From JADJPO01 sp963724535 (GTDB lineage: Bacteria > Actinomycetota > Actinomycetes > Actinomycetales > Kineosporiaceae): a stretch of DNA of 64,000 nucleotides. Positions 27,500 through 35,585 of the stretch are shown piece after piece (position 1 is the stretch's first letter; each line of letters opens with the position of its first letter). Made by a program: the position numbers and the translations under genes. The DNA lies in assembly GCA_963724535.1 (NCBI GenBank), contig CAVRVD010000017.1:62001-126000 (forward strand), given 5' to 3'. The notes under the pieces are model-generated. The model had not been told where the DNA came from, made no database searches, and was given only the letters and a program-made list of their open reading frames with translations.

Positions 27500-28948
27500 A
27501 TGACGGACATCATGAGCCCGGTGACTCCGCCTGTGCAGCGCTCGCCCGATCCGGCCGTGCTGCCCGCCCCCGCCGGAGCCGGCCAGCCCTACGTGTACCA
27601 GCAGGTCGAGCTCGTCGAGCCCGATTGGACCCGGCTGCCCGGCTGGCGCGAGGTCCTGGCCGAGGACTGGCGAAGCGCCCAGTGGCAGCGCGCCCACTGC
27701 GTCAAGACCATCGCCCAGCTGCGCTCGGTGATGGGTGACCTGCTCAGCGACTCCTTCTACGCCGACCTGGAGCGCGATCAGCGCGAGCGGGCGACCATGT
27801 CGATGCTGATCCCTGCGCAGATGCTCAACACGATGGTGCCGGCGACCGGGGCGCCGATGCCGGCCGCCGGTGCAGACTTCACCACCGCCTTCCTGGCCGA
27901 CCCGGTGCGTCGCTACATGTTGCCGGTGTTCTCCGACCGGCACCCGGTGTGGCCCAGCCACCCGTACGCCTCCCGGGACTCCCTGCACGAGCACGACATG
28001 TGGGTGGCCGAGGGCCTGACCCACCGCTACCCCACCAAGGTGCTCGCCGAGCTCTTGCCGACCTGCCCGCAGTACTGCGGTCACTGCACCCGGATGGATC
28101 TGGTCGGCACCTCCACCCCGGTCGTGGCCAAGCTGAAGTTCCAGCTCAAGCCCGTGAACCGGCTGGACGCCATGATCGACTACCTGACCCGCACCCCGGG
28201 GGTGCGCGACGTCGTGGTCTCCGGCGGCGACGTCGCCAACATGCCGTGGAGGAACCTCGAGGCGTTCCTGGACCGGCTGCTGCAGGTGGACTCGATCCGC
28301 GACGTCCGGCTGGCCACCAAGGCGCTGATGGGACTGCCGCAGCACTGGCTGCAGACCGACGTCGTCGAGGGCCTGGCCAGGGTGTCGCAGACCGCGAGGC
28401 GGCGCGGGGTCAACCTCGCCGTGCACACCCACGTCAACGCGGCCCAGTCGCTCACCCCGCTGGTCGCTGAGGCGACGTTGGCGATGCTGAACGCCGGGGT
28501 GCGCGACGTGCGCAACCAGGGCGTGTTGATGCGCGGGGTCAACGACAGCGTCAGGCAGCTGCTCGACCTGTGCTTCGCCCTGCAGGACGGCGCCATGATC
28601 ACGCCGTACTACTTCTACATGTGCGACATGATCCCGAACAGCGAGCACTGGCGGGTCAGCCTGGCCCATGCCCAGGAGCTGCAGCACGGGATCATGGGCT
28701 ACCTACCCGGCTTCGCCACCCCGCGAATCGTCTGCGACGTCCCCTTCGTCGGGAAGCGGTGGGTCCACCAGGCCCACTCCTACGACCCGGTGCACGGCGT
28801 CTCACTGTGGACGAAGAACTACCGCACATCGCTGGAGGCCATGGACGCCGAGGCGCTGCGGCGCACCTACCCCTACTACGACCCGATCGACACCCTGCCC
28901 GCCGCCGGCCAGCAGTGGTGGGGTGAGCAGTCGCGCGACTCGGGGTGA
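27500..28948 (+). CDS. kamA: Lysine 2,3-aminomutase (radical SAM, PLP)
   Basis: 482 residues from an ATG at 27500. The radical SAM cluster motif CX3CX2C is Cys189, Cys193 and Cys196 (CPQYCGHC). The barrel continues with VVVSGGDVANMPW, LAVHTHVNAAQSLTP, LNAGVRDVRNQGVLMRGVND and a C-terminal DVPFVGKRWVHQ, in which Lys419 is the likely PLP lysine. It converts L-lysine to beta-lysine, the first pathway step. The SAM and PLP sites are complete. Some relatives act on other amino acids, but the flanking kdd and kamD-kamE genes favour lysine. Confidence 0.92.
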   Translation: MTDIMSPVTPPVQRSPDPAVLPAPAGAGQPYVYQQVELVEPDWTRLPGWREVLAEDWRSAQWQRAHCVKTIAQLRSVMGDLLSDSFYADLERDQRERATMSMLIPAQMLNTMVPATGAPMPAAGADFTTAFLADPVRRYMLPVFSDRHPVWPSHPYASRDSLHEHDMWVAEGLTHRYPTKVLAELLPTCPQYCGHCTRMDLVGTSTPVVAKLKFQLKPVNRLDAMIDYLTRTPGVRDVVVSGGDVANMPWRNLEAFLDRLLQVDSIRDVRLATKALMGLPQHWLQTDVVEGLARVSQTARRRGVNLAVHTHVNAAQSLTPLVAEATLAMLNAGVRDVRNQGVLMRGVNDSVRQLLDLCFALQDGAMITPYYFYMCDMIPNSEHWRVSLAHAQELQHGIMGYLPGFATPRIVCDVPFVGKRWVHQAHSYDPVHGVSLWTKNYRTSLEAMDAEALRRTYPYYDPIDTLPAAGQQWWGEQSRDSG

Positions 28949-28966
28949 GTTCGGGATGATCGACCC

Positions 28967-31108
28967 ATGGCTCAGTGGACGTTCACCGGAGAACCCCCGG
29001 TCTCCGACAGCGGCGGCGAGGTGACCCTGGTCGAGGGGTCCACCTTCTGCATCAGTGCCAGCAACGGTGATCTTCGTCCCGGGGCGGTGCACGGGCTGTT
29101 CTTCCGGGACACCCGGATCCTGTCCCGATGGGAGGTGCGCCTTGACGGGCTCGCCGTCCAGCCGTTGTTGTCGCAGCAGCCAGACCCGTTCTCGGCCCTG
29201 TTCGTCGGCCGCGCGGCCCCGCGTCCCGGCCGCGCCGACAGCACCGTGCTGGTGCAGCGGCGCCGCTACGTCGGGGACGGCATGCGCGAGGACCTGGTGC
29301 TGGAGAACCTGTCCGCCGAGGCGGTGGGACTGAACGTCACCGTCCTGGTGGACACCGACTTCGCCGACCTGTTCGAGGTCAAGGAGAACCGTGCGCCGGC
29401 CCACACCGGACGTGTTGCCGTCCAGACCGGTGACGCGTTCCGAGCCGAGTACCGCTGGATGGGCCACTCCCGCGGGGTGCGGGTGGTCGCCGACCAGCCC
29501 GCCGAGTACCTGCCGAACTTCGTCTCGTTCGCGGTCGTCATCGCGGCCCGCGGTCAGTGGCAGGTCTGCCTGCAGGTGCAGGGCACGGTCGAGGAGGCGA
29601 CCGTGCCCGGGCGACACCGGTGCGGTGAGCCGATCGGCCAGAGCGACCCGGAGCGGGAGCTGACCGCCTGGCGCCGCCAGGGACCGGGGTTGTCCGGCGC
29701 GAACGAGGCGCTGCTGAGCACCCTGGCCCGCAGCCAGGAGGACCTGGGCGTGTTGCGGATCTTCGACCCGGACCATCCGGAGCGGGTGGCCGTGGCGGCC
29801 GGTGCGCCGTGGTTCATGTCGCTGTTCGGCCGGGACTCGTTGCTGTCGGCATGGATGGCACTGCCGATCGACGCCTCGCTGGCCGTCGGCACCCTGCAGA
29901 CCCTGGCCCAGCACCAGGGCAGGCGCCACGACCCGCTGAGCGAGGAGCAGCCGGGTCGGATCATGCACGAACGACGTCAGGGCGTGGCCAACGACCTGAT
30001 GCTCGGTGGCGGCAGCGTCTACTACGGCACCGCGGACGCGACCGCCCTGTTCGTCATGCTGCTCGAGCAGGCCTGGCGCTGGGGTGCCGCCAGCGAGGCT
30101 GTCGCTGCCCTGCTGCCGCATGCCGACCGGGCGCTGGACTGGCTGACCGGGGACGGTGACCCGGACGGCGACGGGTTCGTGGAGTATCGCCGGGCGACCG
30201 ACCGCGGTCTGGTCAACCAGGGCTGGAAGGACTCCTTCGACGGGGTCAACTTCGCCAACGGCCGGCTCGCCGAGGCCCCGATCGCGTTGTGCGAGGTGCA
30301 GGGCTACACCTACGCGGCATTCCGGGCCCGCTCCCGACTGGCGGCCGCCGCCGGCGACGAGGACGGCGCGCGCTCCTGGTCAGAACGCGCGGTCAAGCTC
30401 AAGTCGGCGTTCAACGACGCGTTCTGGCTGCCCGAGCATGGCTACTACGCGATCGCGCTGGACGGTGACAAGCGTCCGGTCGACGCCCTCACCTCGAACA
30501 TGGCACACGGCCTGTGGACCGGCATCATCGACCGCGACCGCGCCGGGCAGGTGGTGGACCACCTGATGTCGCCAGGGATGTTCACCGGTTGGGGCATCCG
30601 CACCCTCGCCGCCACGATGGGCTGCTACAACCCGATGTCGTACCACAACGGCTCGGTCTGGCCGCACGACAACGCCCTGGCCGTCGAGGGTCTGGTCCGG
30701 TACGGCTTCGTGGAGGAGGCGCAGCGGGTCGCCCTCGGTCTGCTGGACGCCGCCCAGCGGTTCGGCGGCCGGCTGCCCGAGCTGTTCTGCGGTTTCGACC
30801 GGGCCCGGTTCGACACCCCGGTGGCCTACCCGACGTCCTGCTCTCCACAGGCCTGGGCCGCGGCCACCCCGATCCATCTGCTCCGCTGTCTGTTGCGCCT
30901 GGAACCGGACCTGCCGCAAGGGCGGCTACGGCTGGGGCCGGTGCTGCCGCAGCGACTTCGCCCGCTGACGGTCGAGCAGCTGCCGGTCGGCGACGGACAG
31001 CTGTCGCTGTCCGTCGAGGCGTCCGGCAGCTGCTCGGTGACTCAGGCCCCGGACGGGCTCATAGTGCAACTGGCTGCCGGGGACGGGCCGCGGCCATCTT
31101 CTCCTTGA
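28967..31108 (+). CDS. Amylo-alpha-1,6-glucosidase / glycogen debranching-like enzyme
   Basis: 713 residues. The N-terminal GDE_N_bis-type beta domain (about 1-215; VEGSTFCISASNGDLRPGAV, GLFFRDTRILSRWEV) is followed by an (alpha/alpha)6 barrel (about 235-650) with GAPWFMSLFGRDSLLSAWMA, NQGWKDSFDGVNFANG, and SYHNGSVWPHDNALAVEGLV. These carry candidate catalytic acidic residues. Family members hydrolyse alpha-1,6 branches or similar oligosaccharides; the exact substrate is uncertain. The gene starts 18 bases after kamA, and its last 50 bases overlap the opposing GT4 gene. Confidence 0.88.
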   Translation: MAQWTFTGEPPVSDSGGEVTLVEGSTFCISASNGDLRPGAVHGLFFRDTRILSRWEVRLDGLAVQPLLSQQPDPFSALFVGRAAPRPGRADSTVLVQRRRYVGDGMREDLVLENLSAEAVGLNVTVLVDTDFADLFEVKENRAPAHTGRVAVQTGDAFRAEYRWMGHSRGVRVVADQPAEYLPNFVSFAVVIAARGQWQVCLQVQGTVEEATVPGRHRCGEPIGQSDPERELTAWRRQGPGLSGANEALLSTLARSQEDLGVLRIFDPDHPERVAVAAGAPWFMSLFGRDSLLSAWMALPIDASLAVGTLQTLAQHQGRRHDPLSEEQPGRIMHERRQGVANDLMLGGGSVYYGTADATALFVMLLEQAWRWGAASEAVAALLPHADRALDWLTGDGDPDGDGFVEYRRATDRGLVNQGWKDSFDGVNFANGRLAEAPIALCEVQGYTYAAFRARSRLAAAAGDEDGARSWSERAVKLKSAFNDAFWLPEHGYYAIALDGDKRPVDALTSNMAHGLWTGIIDRDRAGQVVDHLMSPGMFTGWGIRTLAATMGCYNPMSYHNGSVWPHDNALAVEGLVRYGFVEEAQRVALGLLDAAQRFGGRLPELFCGFDRARFDTPVAYPTSCSPQAWAAATPIHLLRCLLRLEPDLPQGRLRLGPVLPQRLRPLTVEQLPVGDGQLSLSVEASGSCSVTQAPDGLIVQLAAGDGPRPSSP

Positions 31109-32144
31109 GCAGGCGCGGCCAGGTGGCCTCGTCGACGAGGCGGCGGTAGAGCCGCACGTGGTCCTCGACCATCCGGGCCATGCTGAACCGGCGCACCGCG
31201 GCGTCCCGGCAGTCGGCACGGTCGATCTCGTCCAGCCGGCCGTAGGCCTCGACCAGCCCGCCGATGTCATCGTGCAGGAAGCCGGTCCGGCCGTGCTCGA
31301 CGATCTCCTGCGCCGCGCCGTGCGGCCCGGCCAGGACCGGGGTCCCGCAGGCCAGCGCCTCAGCCATCACCAGGCCGAACGGCTCCGGCCAACGGATGGG
31401 GTTGATCAGGGCCTCGGCGCGGCCGAGCAGCTCGATCCGCACCTGCTCGTCTGGCTCGAACATCAGCTCGACGTCATGCCCCAGAAGGGGTTTCACGGCC
31501 TGCTCGAAGTAGGCCTTCTCGGCCTCCTCGCGCATCTTGACCATCATCACCAGCGGCACCCCGATGGCCCGGGCGACCTCGACGGCGCGGTGCACGCCCT
31601 TGTCCGGGCTCATTCGACCAACGAAGGCGAGATAGCCGCCTCCGCCGGGGCCGGGCAGGTACGAGGTCGTGTCGATGCCGTGCGGGATCACGGCGGTCAC
31701 CGGGATCTCCGGGGCGCTGGCCCGTTGCGGGTGGGAGATGCAGATCAGGTGGGCCCGGCCGGGGAGCCGCGAGTAGAACTGGCGGGCGGTGGCGTGGAAC
31801 GGTCCGTGCATGGTGGTGACCACCGGGACGCCGTCGGGGGCGAGCAGGCTGCCCAGGAGCGGGCCGACGGTGGTGTGGTCGTGGATGACGTCGCAGTGGG
31901 CCAGGGCCCGGTAGGCGGCCTCGACATGCAGGCTCTCGAAGGTCGAGTCGCCGATGGGTTCGGCGGCCTCGGTGAACAGCCACGACCGGTTCACTTCACA
32001 GCGGGACTCCCCCACCGTGAACAGCTCGACCTCGTGGCCGGCCAGCGACAGGCCACGGGCGAGGTTGTCCACGACGGCCTCGGTCCCCCCGTAGCGGGGC
32101 GGGGGCACGGGGATCCAGGGAGCGGCGATCAGTCCGATGCGCAC
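31059..32144 (-). CDS. GT4-family glycosyltransferase
   Basis: 361 residues with a GT-B fold. N-terminal IPVPPPRYGGTEAVVDNLAR is the acceptor-side glycine-rich motif; the C-terminal domain has YLAFVGRMSPDKGVHRAVEV and the nucleotide-sugar site WPEPFGLVMAEALACGTPVL (E-x7-E). Cytoplasmic, substrate unknown. The pairing with a debranching-like enzyme on the opposite strand suggests alpha-glucan or trehalose-type metabolism, by context only. The stop codons of the two genes overlap by 50 bases. Confidence 0.92.
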   Translation of the reverse strand: MRIGLIAAPWIPVPPPRYGGTEAVVDNLARGLSLAGHEVELFTVGESRCEVNRSWLFTEAAEPIGDSTFESLHVEAAYRALAHCDVIHDHTTVGPLLGSLLAPDGVPVVTTMHGPFHATARQFYSRLPGRAHLICISHPQRASAPEIPVTAVIPHGIDTTSYLPGPGGGGYLAFVGRMSPDKGVHRAVEVARAIGVPLVMMVKMREEAEKAYFEQAVKPLLGHDVELMFEPDEQVRIELLGRAEALINPIRWPEPFGLVMAEALACGTPVLAGPHGAAQEIVEHGRTGFLHDDIGGLVEAYGRLDEIDRADCRDAAVRRFSMARMVEDHVRLYRRLVDEATWPRLLKEKMAAARPRQPVAL

Positions 32145-32234
32145 GGTTCCTCTTCTCTCACGGTTCCCGCAGGTCGGGCCTACCCCCGCGGGGGGCGCCG
32201 CAGCGCCAGGGCCATATAAGTGACCAAGTAGTGC

Positions 32235-32251
32235 GGTATCCCCGAAATACC
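32235..32251. promoter_or_regulatory. Inverted repeat upstream of the GT4 gene
   Basis: GGTAT-CCCCGAA-ATACC, perfect 5-base arms with a 7-base spacer, 91-107 bases before the GT4 start. On the minus strand it contains GGGTAT, which resembles the -10 of SigB/SigF-type promoters, but no matching GTTT -35 is evident. Confidence 0.3.
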
Positions 32252-32282
32252 CCTAAAGAGCGTCATAAGAGGGCTCTGTCAT

Positions 32283-32296
32283 CGCCCGTTCGGGCG
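32283..32296 (-). terminator. Short hairpin after the membrane protein gene
   Basis: CGCCCG-TT-CGGGCG, perfect 6-base arms, 19-32 bases downstream of the stop at 32315. It could end transcription of that gene; no T tract follows. Confidence 0.45.
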
Positions 32297-32314
32297 AATG
32301 GCATCGCAACGGCG

Positions 32315-33520
32315 TCACGTATCGTTGTCATGTGATAACTCAAAGTCGCGTTGTAGTCCATTGGACACGCCGGGTTCTGCGCCATACGGCCCACCCGTCC
32401 GGTCGTTCGAGTCCCCCGCCCCGTCGGCCGGGGAGCGTCCTGCCTGCCCGCGACGCCGATGCACCAGGTCGCTGGAGGCCATGAGCAGGACGGCCGGGGT
32501 CGCTGCGGCGAGCACGGTCAGCGGGTAGGCCACGACGGTCCAGCGCTGCCCCGCGCTCAGCTCAGCGGGGGCGGTGACCAGGGTGGGCAGGATCGCCAGG
32601 GCCGCCGATGGGACGGTCAGGCCCACCGTCGTCGCCCAGCGGGTGGCCGCCGGCAGCCGGCAGGCGCCCACCGCCGCGGCGCAGAGCACCATTCCGGCGA
32701 GCACCGCGCGCAGTGGACCGAGTTCGGTGCCCCGCAGCGCGGTCATCGCCTCGGGCCGCCACCAGGCCAGGGCGGCCCCGGCCACGACGACGGCACTGGC
32801 GACCAGCGCGGGACCCCGCCGCCACGTCGAACGCAGGCCATCGGTGCCGAGCAGGGCCAGGACGGCGACCCAGCCCGGGTGGACGGCGACCAGCCACCCG
32901 ATCCGGGACAACTCGACGACGGTGATCGGGTCCGGCGCAGCGAGGTCGTCCAGCGCCTGGAGGCCGACGGACACGGTGAGCCACTCCCGGATCAGGCTCA
33001 CGCCGTCCACGACGGCCGGCAGGACGGCCACCACGGCCGGCAGGGCGGCGGCCCCGCCGGGGTGGCGCGTGGCGCGCAGGGCACCGCCCTGGACGACGAC
33101 GGCCAGGGCCAGCGCGGCGGTGATCACGGCGTGCCGGACCACCTCACCCGGTTCGGCCGGGAGCCCGGTGCCGGCGGCGGCCGCGGCCCGGTAGACCCAG
33201 GTACCGGCGGCCACGGCGAGGCAGATCGCGACGACCACCATCGGGATGCTGCGGCGGCGCACCCAGCTGCGGTGGCGCCGTCGGCGTGGTCGGGAGGTTC
33301 CCGGCGCCAGCGGCTCAACGGACTCCGGCCCCTGGTCGGAGCCGGCTGCGCCAGCGGGGGACGAGCGCTGGCGGGCGAGGTCACGACGCAGCCGGGCCCG
33401 TTCGCTTCGGGTGCGTTCGGCGCGCCGGCGCGGTCCGATCCGGGTGGCCCGGGGGGTACCGGCCTGCGCCACCCGGGGTGGGTGACCGGTCGGCCGGGGC
33501 AAGGTCGTCGGCCCGTGCAT
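32315..33520 (-). CDS. Multi-pass membrane protein of unknown function
   Basis: 401 residues. A long, strongly basic, Arg/Pro-rich cytoplasmic tail (about 1-90) precedes eight or nine hydrophobic segments (for example PMVVVAICLAVAAGTWVY, VITAALALAVVVQGGALRA, GWLVAVHPGWVAVLALLG, AVLAGMVLCAAAVGACRLP), and the C-terminus (about 350-401) is hydrophilic. No family is recognised. The ATG at 33520 lacks a strong ribosome site. It stands alone, with a hairpin after it. Confidence 0.72.
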   Translation of the reverse strand: MHGPTTLPRPTGHPPRVAQAGTPRATRIGPRRRAERTRSERARLRRDLARQRSSPAGAAGSDQGPESVEPLAPGTSRPRRRRHRSWVRRRSIPMVVVAICLAVAAGTWVYRAAAAAGTGLPAEPGEVVRHAVITAALALAVVVQGGALRATRHPGGAAALPAVVAVLPAVVDGVSLIREWLTVSVGLQALDDLAAPDPITVVELSRIGWLVAVHPGWVAVLALLGTDGLRSTWRRGPALVASAVVVAGAALAWWRPEAMTALRGTELGPLRAVLAGMVLCAAAVGACRLPAATRWATTVGLTVPSAALAILPTLVTAPAELSAGQRWTVVAYPLTVLAAATPAVLLMASSDLVHRRRGQAGRSPADGAGDSNDRTGGPYGAEPGVSNGLQRDFELSHDNDT

Positions 33521-33598
33521 GGGCCTAACGTCGTCCGCCGACAGGCATACCTTGAGCCGAACGGGCGAGGCAGCTCGGCCGTGGCTGGTCAGCCAGGG

Positions 33599-34066
33599 TC
33601 AGGACAAGGCCCCGTCGAGGGTGGCGGCGGAGCCGATCGGGCGTGACTCGAACGCGGTGGACAGCACGATCGTGGTTCGGGTGGACACCTCCGCCTCGGC
33701 GCGGATTCTGGCCAGCAGCGACTCCAGGCTGCCCGGAGTGGCGACCCGCACCTTGAGGATGTAGTTCTCGTCGCCGGCCACCGAGTGGCAGGCCTCGATC
33801 TCGTCCAGGGCCGAGAGTCGTTGTGGGACGTCGTCGGGAGCCGCCGGGTCGAGCGGGGTCACCGAGATGAACGCGGTCAACGGCAGGCCGAGGGCATCGG
33901 GGTCGACGACGACGGTGTAGCCCAGGATCACGCCGCGTTGCTCCAGCCGACGGACCCGTTGGTGCACGGCTGATGTCGACAGTCCAGTGGCCTTACCGAG
34001 ATCGGTGAAGCTCATCCGGCCGTCCTGGCTCAGCAACGAGACGATCCGTCGGTCGATCTGCTCCAC
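33599..34066 (-). CDS. Lrp/AsnC-family transcriptional regulator
   Basis: 155 residues from a GTG at 34066. The N-terminal HTH (DRRIVSLLSQDGRMSFTDLG, LSTSAVHQRVRRLEQRG) is followed by the RAM ligand-binding domain (ILGYTVVVDPDALGLPLTAF, SVAGDENYILKVRVATPGSL). These proteins respond to amino acids and wrap DNA as octamers. It lies about 5 kb from the lysine genes and is a possible, unproven, regulator of them. Divergent from the exonuclease gene (112-base gap). Confidence 0.92.
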   Translation of the reverse strand: MEQIDRRIVSLLSQDGRMSFTDLGKATGLSTSAVHQRVRRLEQRGVILGYTVVVDPDALGLPLTAFISVTPLDPAAPDDVPQRLSALDEIEACHSVAGDENYILKVRVATPGSLESLLARIRAEAEVSTRTTIVLSTAFESRPIGSAATLDGALS

Positions 34067-34178
34067 GGTCCGAAAGGCTACGGCAGGCAGGCGACGGTCG
34101 GCACGATCCTCTCCCACCGATCCGCGCGCCGGAGCGCCGGCGGGCCGGCTCGGCGGATGGTCGTGGCAGGATCCTCGG

Positions 34179-35123
34179 ATGAGCGCCACCCGGGCCGAGC
34201 GGCTGTTGCTGCTGGACTCCGCATCCCTATACTTCCGGGCCTTCTTCGGGGTGAAGGAGTCACTCACCGCGCCGGACGGAACACCGGTGAACGCTGTCCG
34301 CGGCTTCCTGGACATGGTGGCGACCCTGGTGACCCAACGTCGTCCGGACCGGCTCGTCGCCTGTTGGGACGAGGACTGGCGCCCAGCGTTCCGGGTCGCG
34401 GCGATCCCGTCCTACAAGGCGCACCGACTCGCCGACCCGGTGGCCGGCACCGAGCAGGCCCCGGACGAGCTCGAGGTGCAGGTGCCGGTGATCGTCGAGG
34501 CGCTGGAGGCGCTCGGCATCGCCCGCCTCGGTGGGCCGGGGCTGGAGGCCGACGACGTGATCGGCGTCCTGACCTGCCGGGCCGGTACACGCGGCGAGAT
34601 CGGCGAGGTCGAGGTGGTCACCGGCGACCGGGACCTGTTCCAGCTCGTGGACGATGCTTCTGGGGTGCGAGTCCTTTACGTGGGCAAGGGAGTCCGCAAC
34701 CTCGAGGTCGTCGACCAGGCCAGGCTGCAGGCGCGTTACGGGATCAGTACCGGCCTTGACTATGCGACGCTGGCCGCCCTGCGCGGTGACCCCAGCGACG
34801 GCCTGCCCGGGGTGCCCGGGATCGGGGAGAAGACGGCGGCAGCCCTGGCCGCCCGGTACGGGGACCTGGACGCGATCCGGTCCGCCGCCCGCGACGCCGC
34901 CAGCGACCTGTCCCCCGCCGTCCGCCGCCGTCTGCTCGATGCCGACGACTACCTGGACGTCGCGATGACCGTCGTGGAGGTGGTCCGGGAGGCGGACCTG
35001 GCCGATGTGGACGACGCGCTGCCACGCACCCCGCCCGACCACGCCCGCGTCCTCGAGGTCGCCGAGCGCTGGGGTATCGGCACCTCGCTCAGCCGCGTGG
35101 TGACGGCGATGGCAGGGCAGTAA
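34179..35123 (+). CDS. 5'-3' exonuclease (PolA N-terminal nuclease-like, stand-alone)
   Basis: 314 residues from an ATG at 34179 with GGCAGGA upstream. A PIN-like nuclease core (LLLLDSASLYFRAFFG, GLEADDVIGVLT, VVTGDRDLFQLVDD) carries the acidic metal-binding residues, and a helix-hairpin-helix region follows (LRGDPSDGLPGVPGIGEKTA). It probably removes RNA primers or flaps. It corresponds by position and type to M. tuberculosis Rv2090. The last 35 bases overlap the convergent secreted-protein gene. Confidence 0.93.
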   Translation: MSATRAERLLLLDSASLYFRAFFGVKESLTAPDGTPVNAVRGFLDMVATLVTQRRPDRLVACWDEDWRPAFRVAAIPSYKAHRLADPVAGTEQAPDELEVQVPVIVEALEALGIARLGGPGLEADDVIGVLTCRAGTRGEIGEVEVVTGDRDLFQLVDDASGVRVLYVGKGVRNLEVVDQARLQARYGISTGLDYATLAALRGDPSDGLPGVPGIGEKTAAALAARYGDLDAIRSAARDAASDLSPAVRRRLLDADDYLDVAMTVVEVVREADLADVDDALPRTPPDHARVLEVAERWGIGTSLSRVVTAMAGQ

Positions 35124-35499
35124 CGGCTGGGGGTCCGGCACAGATCCGTCGTACGGCCCATCCGGGCAGGTGCGTGCAGGCCCACCGATCGCGCTCGGCC
35201 GCGGTGTCGAAGGCGTACAGCAGGTGGGTCGGTGAGCCGGTGACACCTCGGTCGGTGGCGACGTGGCCCGCTCGGCCGCGGCGGGCCAGCTCGGACTGCT
35301 GCGCGGCGGTGATGACTCGATCCCGGTAGACGACCATCGGGGCGGAGTCGCGGGCCAGCACCGTGGCCCGCCCGGGCAGGCCCGCCGGGTCCCAGAGCTG
35401 CTGCGTGGCCGCCCCCGCGGCCATGGAACCGAGGGAACCGGCCAGCCACGCGACGGCGGCCACGACCAGCACGCGCCGTGGCGTGGGACGTTCGGTCAC
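35089..35499 (-). CDS. Small secreted or membrane-anchored protein of unknown function
   Basis: 136 residues from a GTG at 35499. A basic N-terminus and hydrophobic stretch (RRVLVVAAVAWLAGSLGSMA) form a signal peptide or anchor; the rest is a small domain with two cysteines (WACTHLPGWAVRRICAG). It lies between helY and the 5'-3' exonuclease, the place occupied by the membrane protein Rv2091c in M. tuberculosis. Its stop overlaps the exonuclease gene by 35 bases. Confidence 0.65.
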   Translation of the reverse strand: MTERPTPRRVLVVAAVAWLAGSLGSMAAGAATQQLWDPAGLPGRATVLARDSAPMVVYRDRVITAAQQSELARRGRAGHVATDRGVTGSPTHLLYAFDTAAERDRWACTHLPGWAVRRICAGPPAVTALPSPSPRG

Positions 35500-35585
35500 C
35501 GGCAGCAGCGTCACACCCGTCCTGTCGGCAGGTCCGGTGCACAGCTGACCCACCGATCGGGGCCAGGGTCGGGTCGGTCCGGTGC

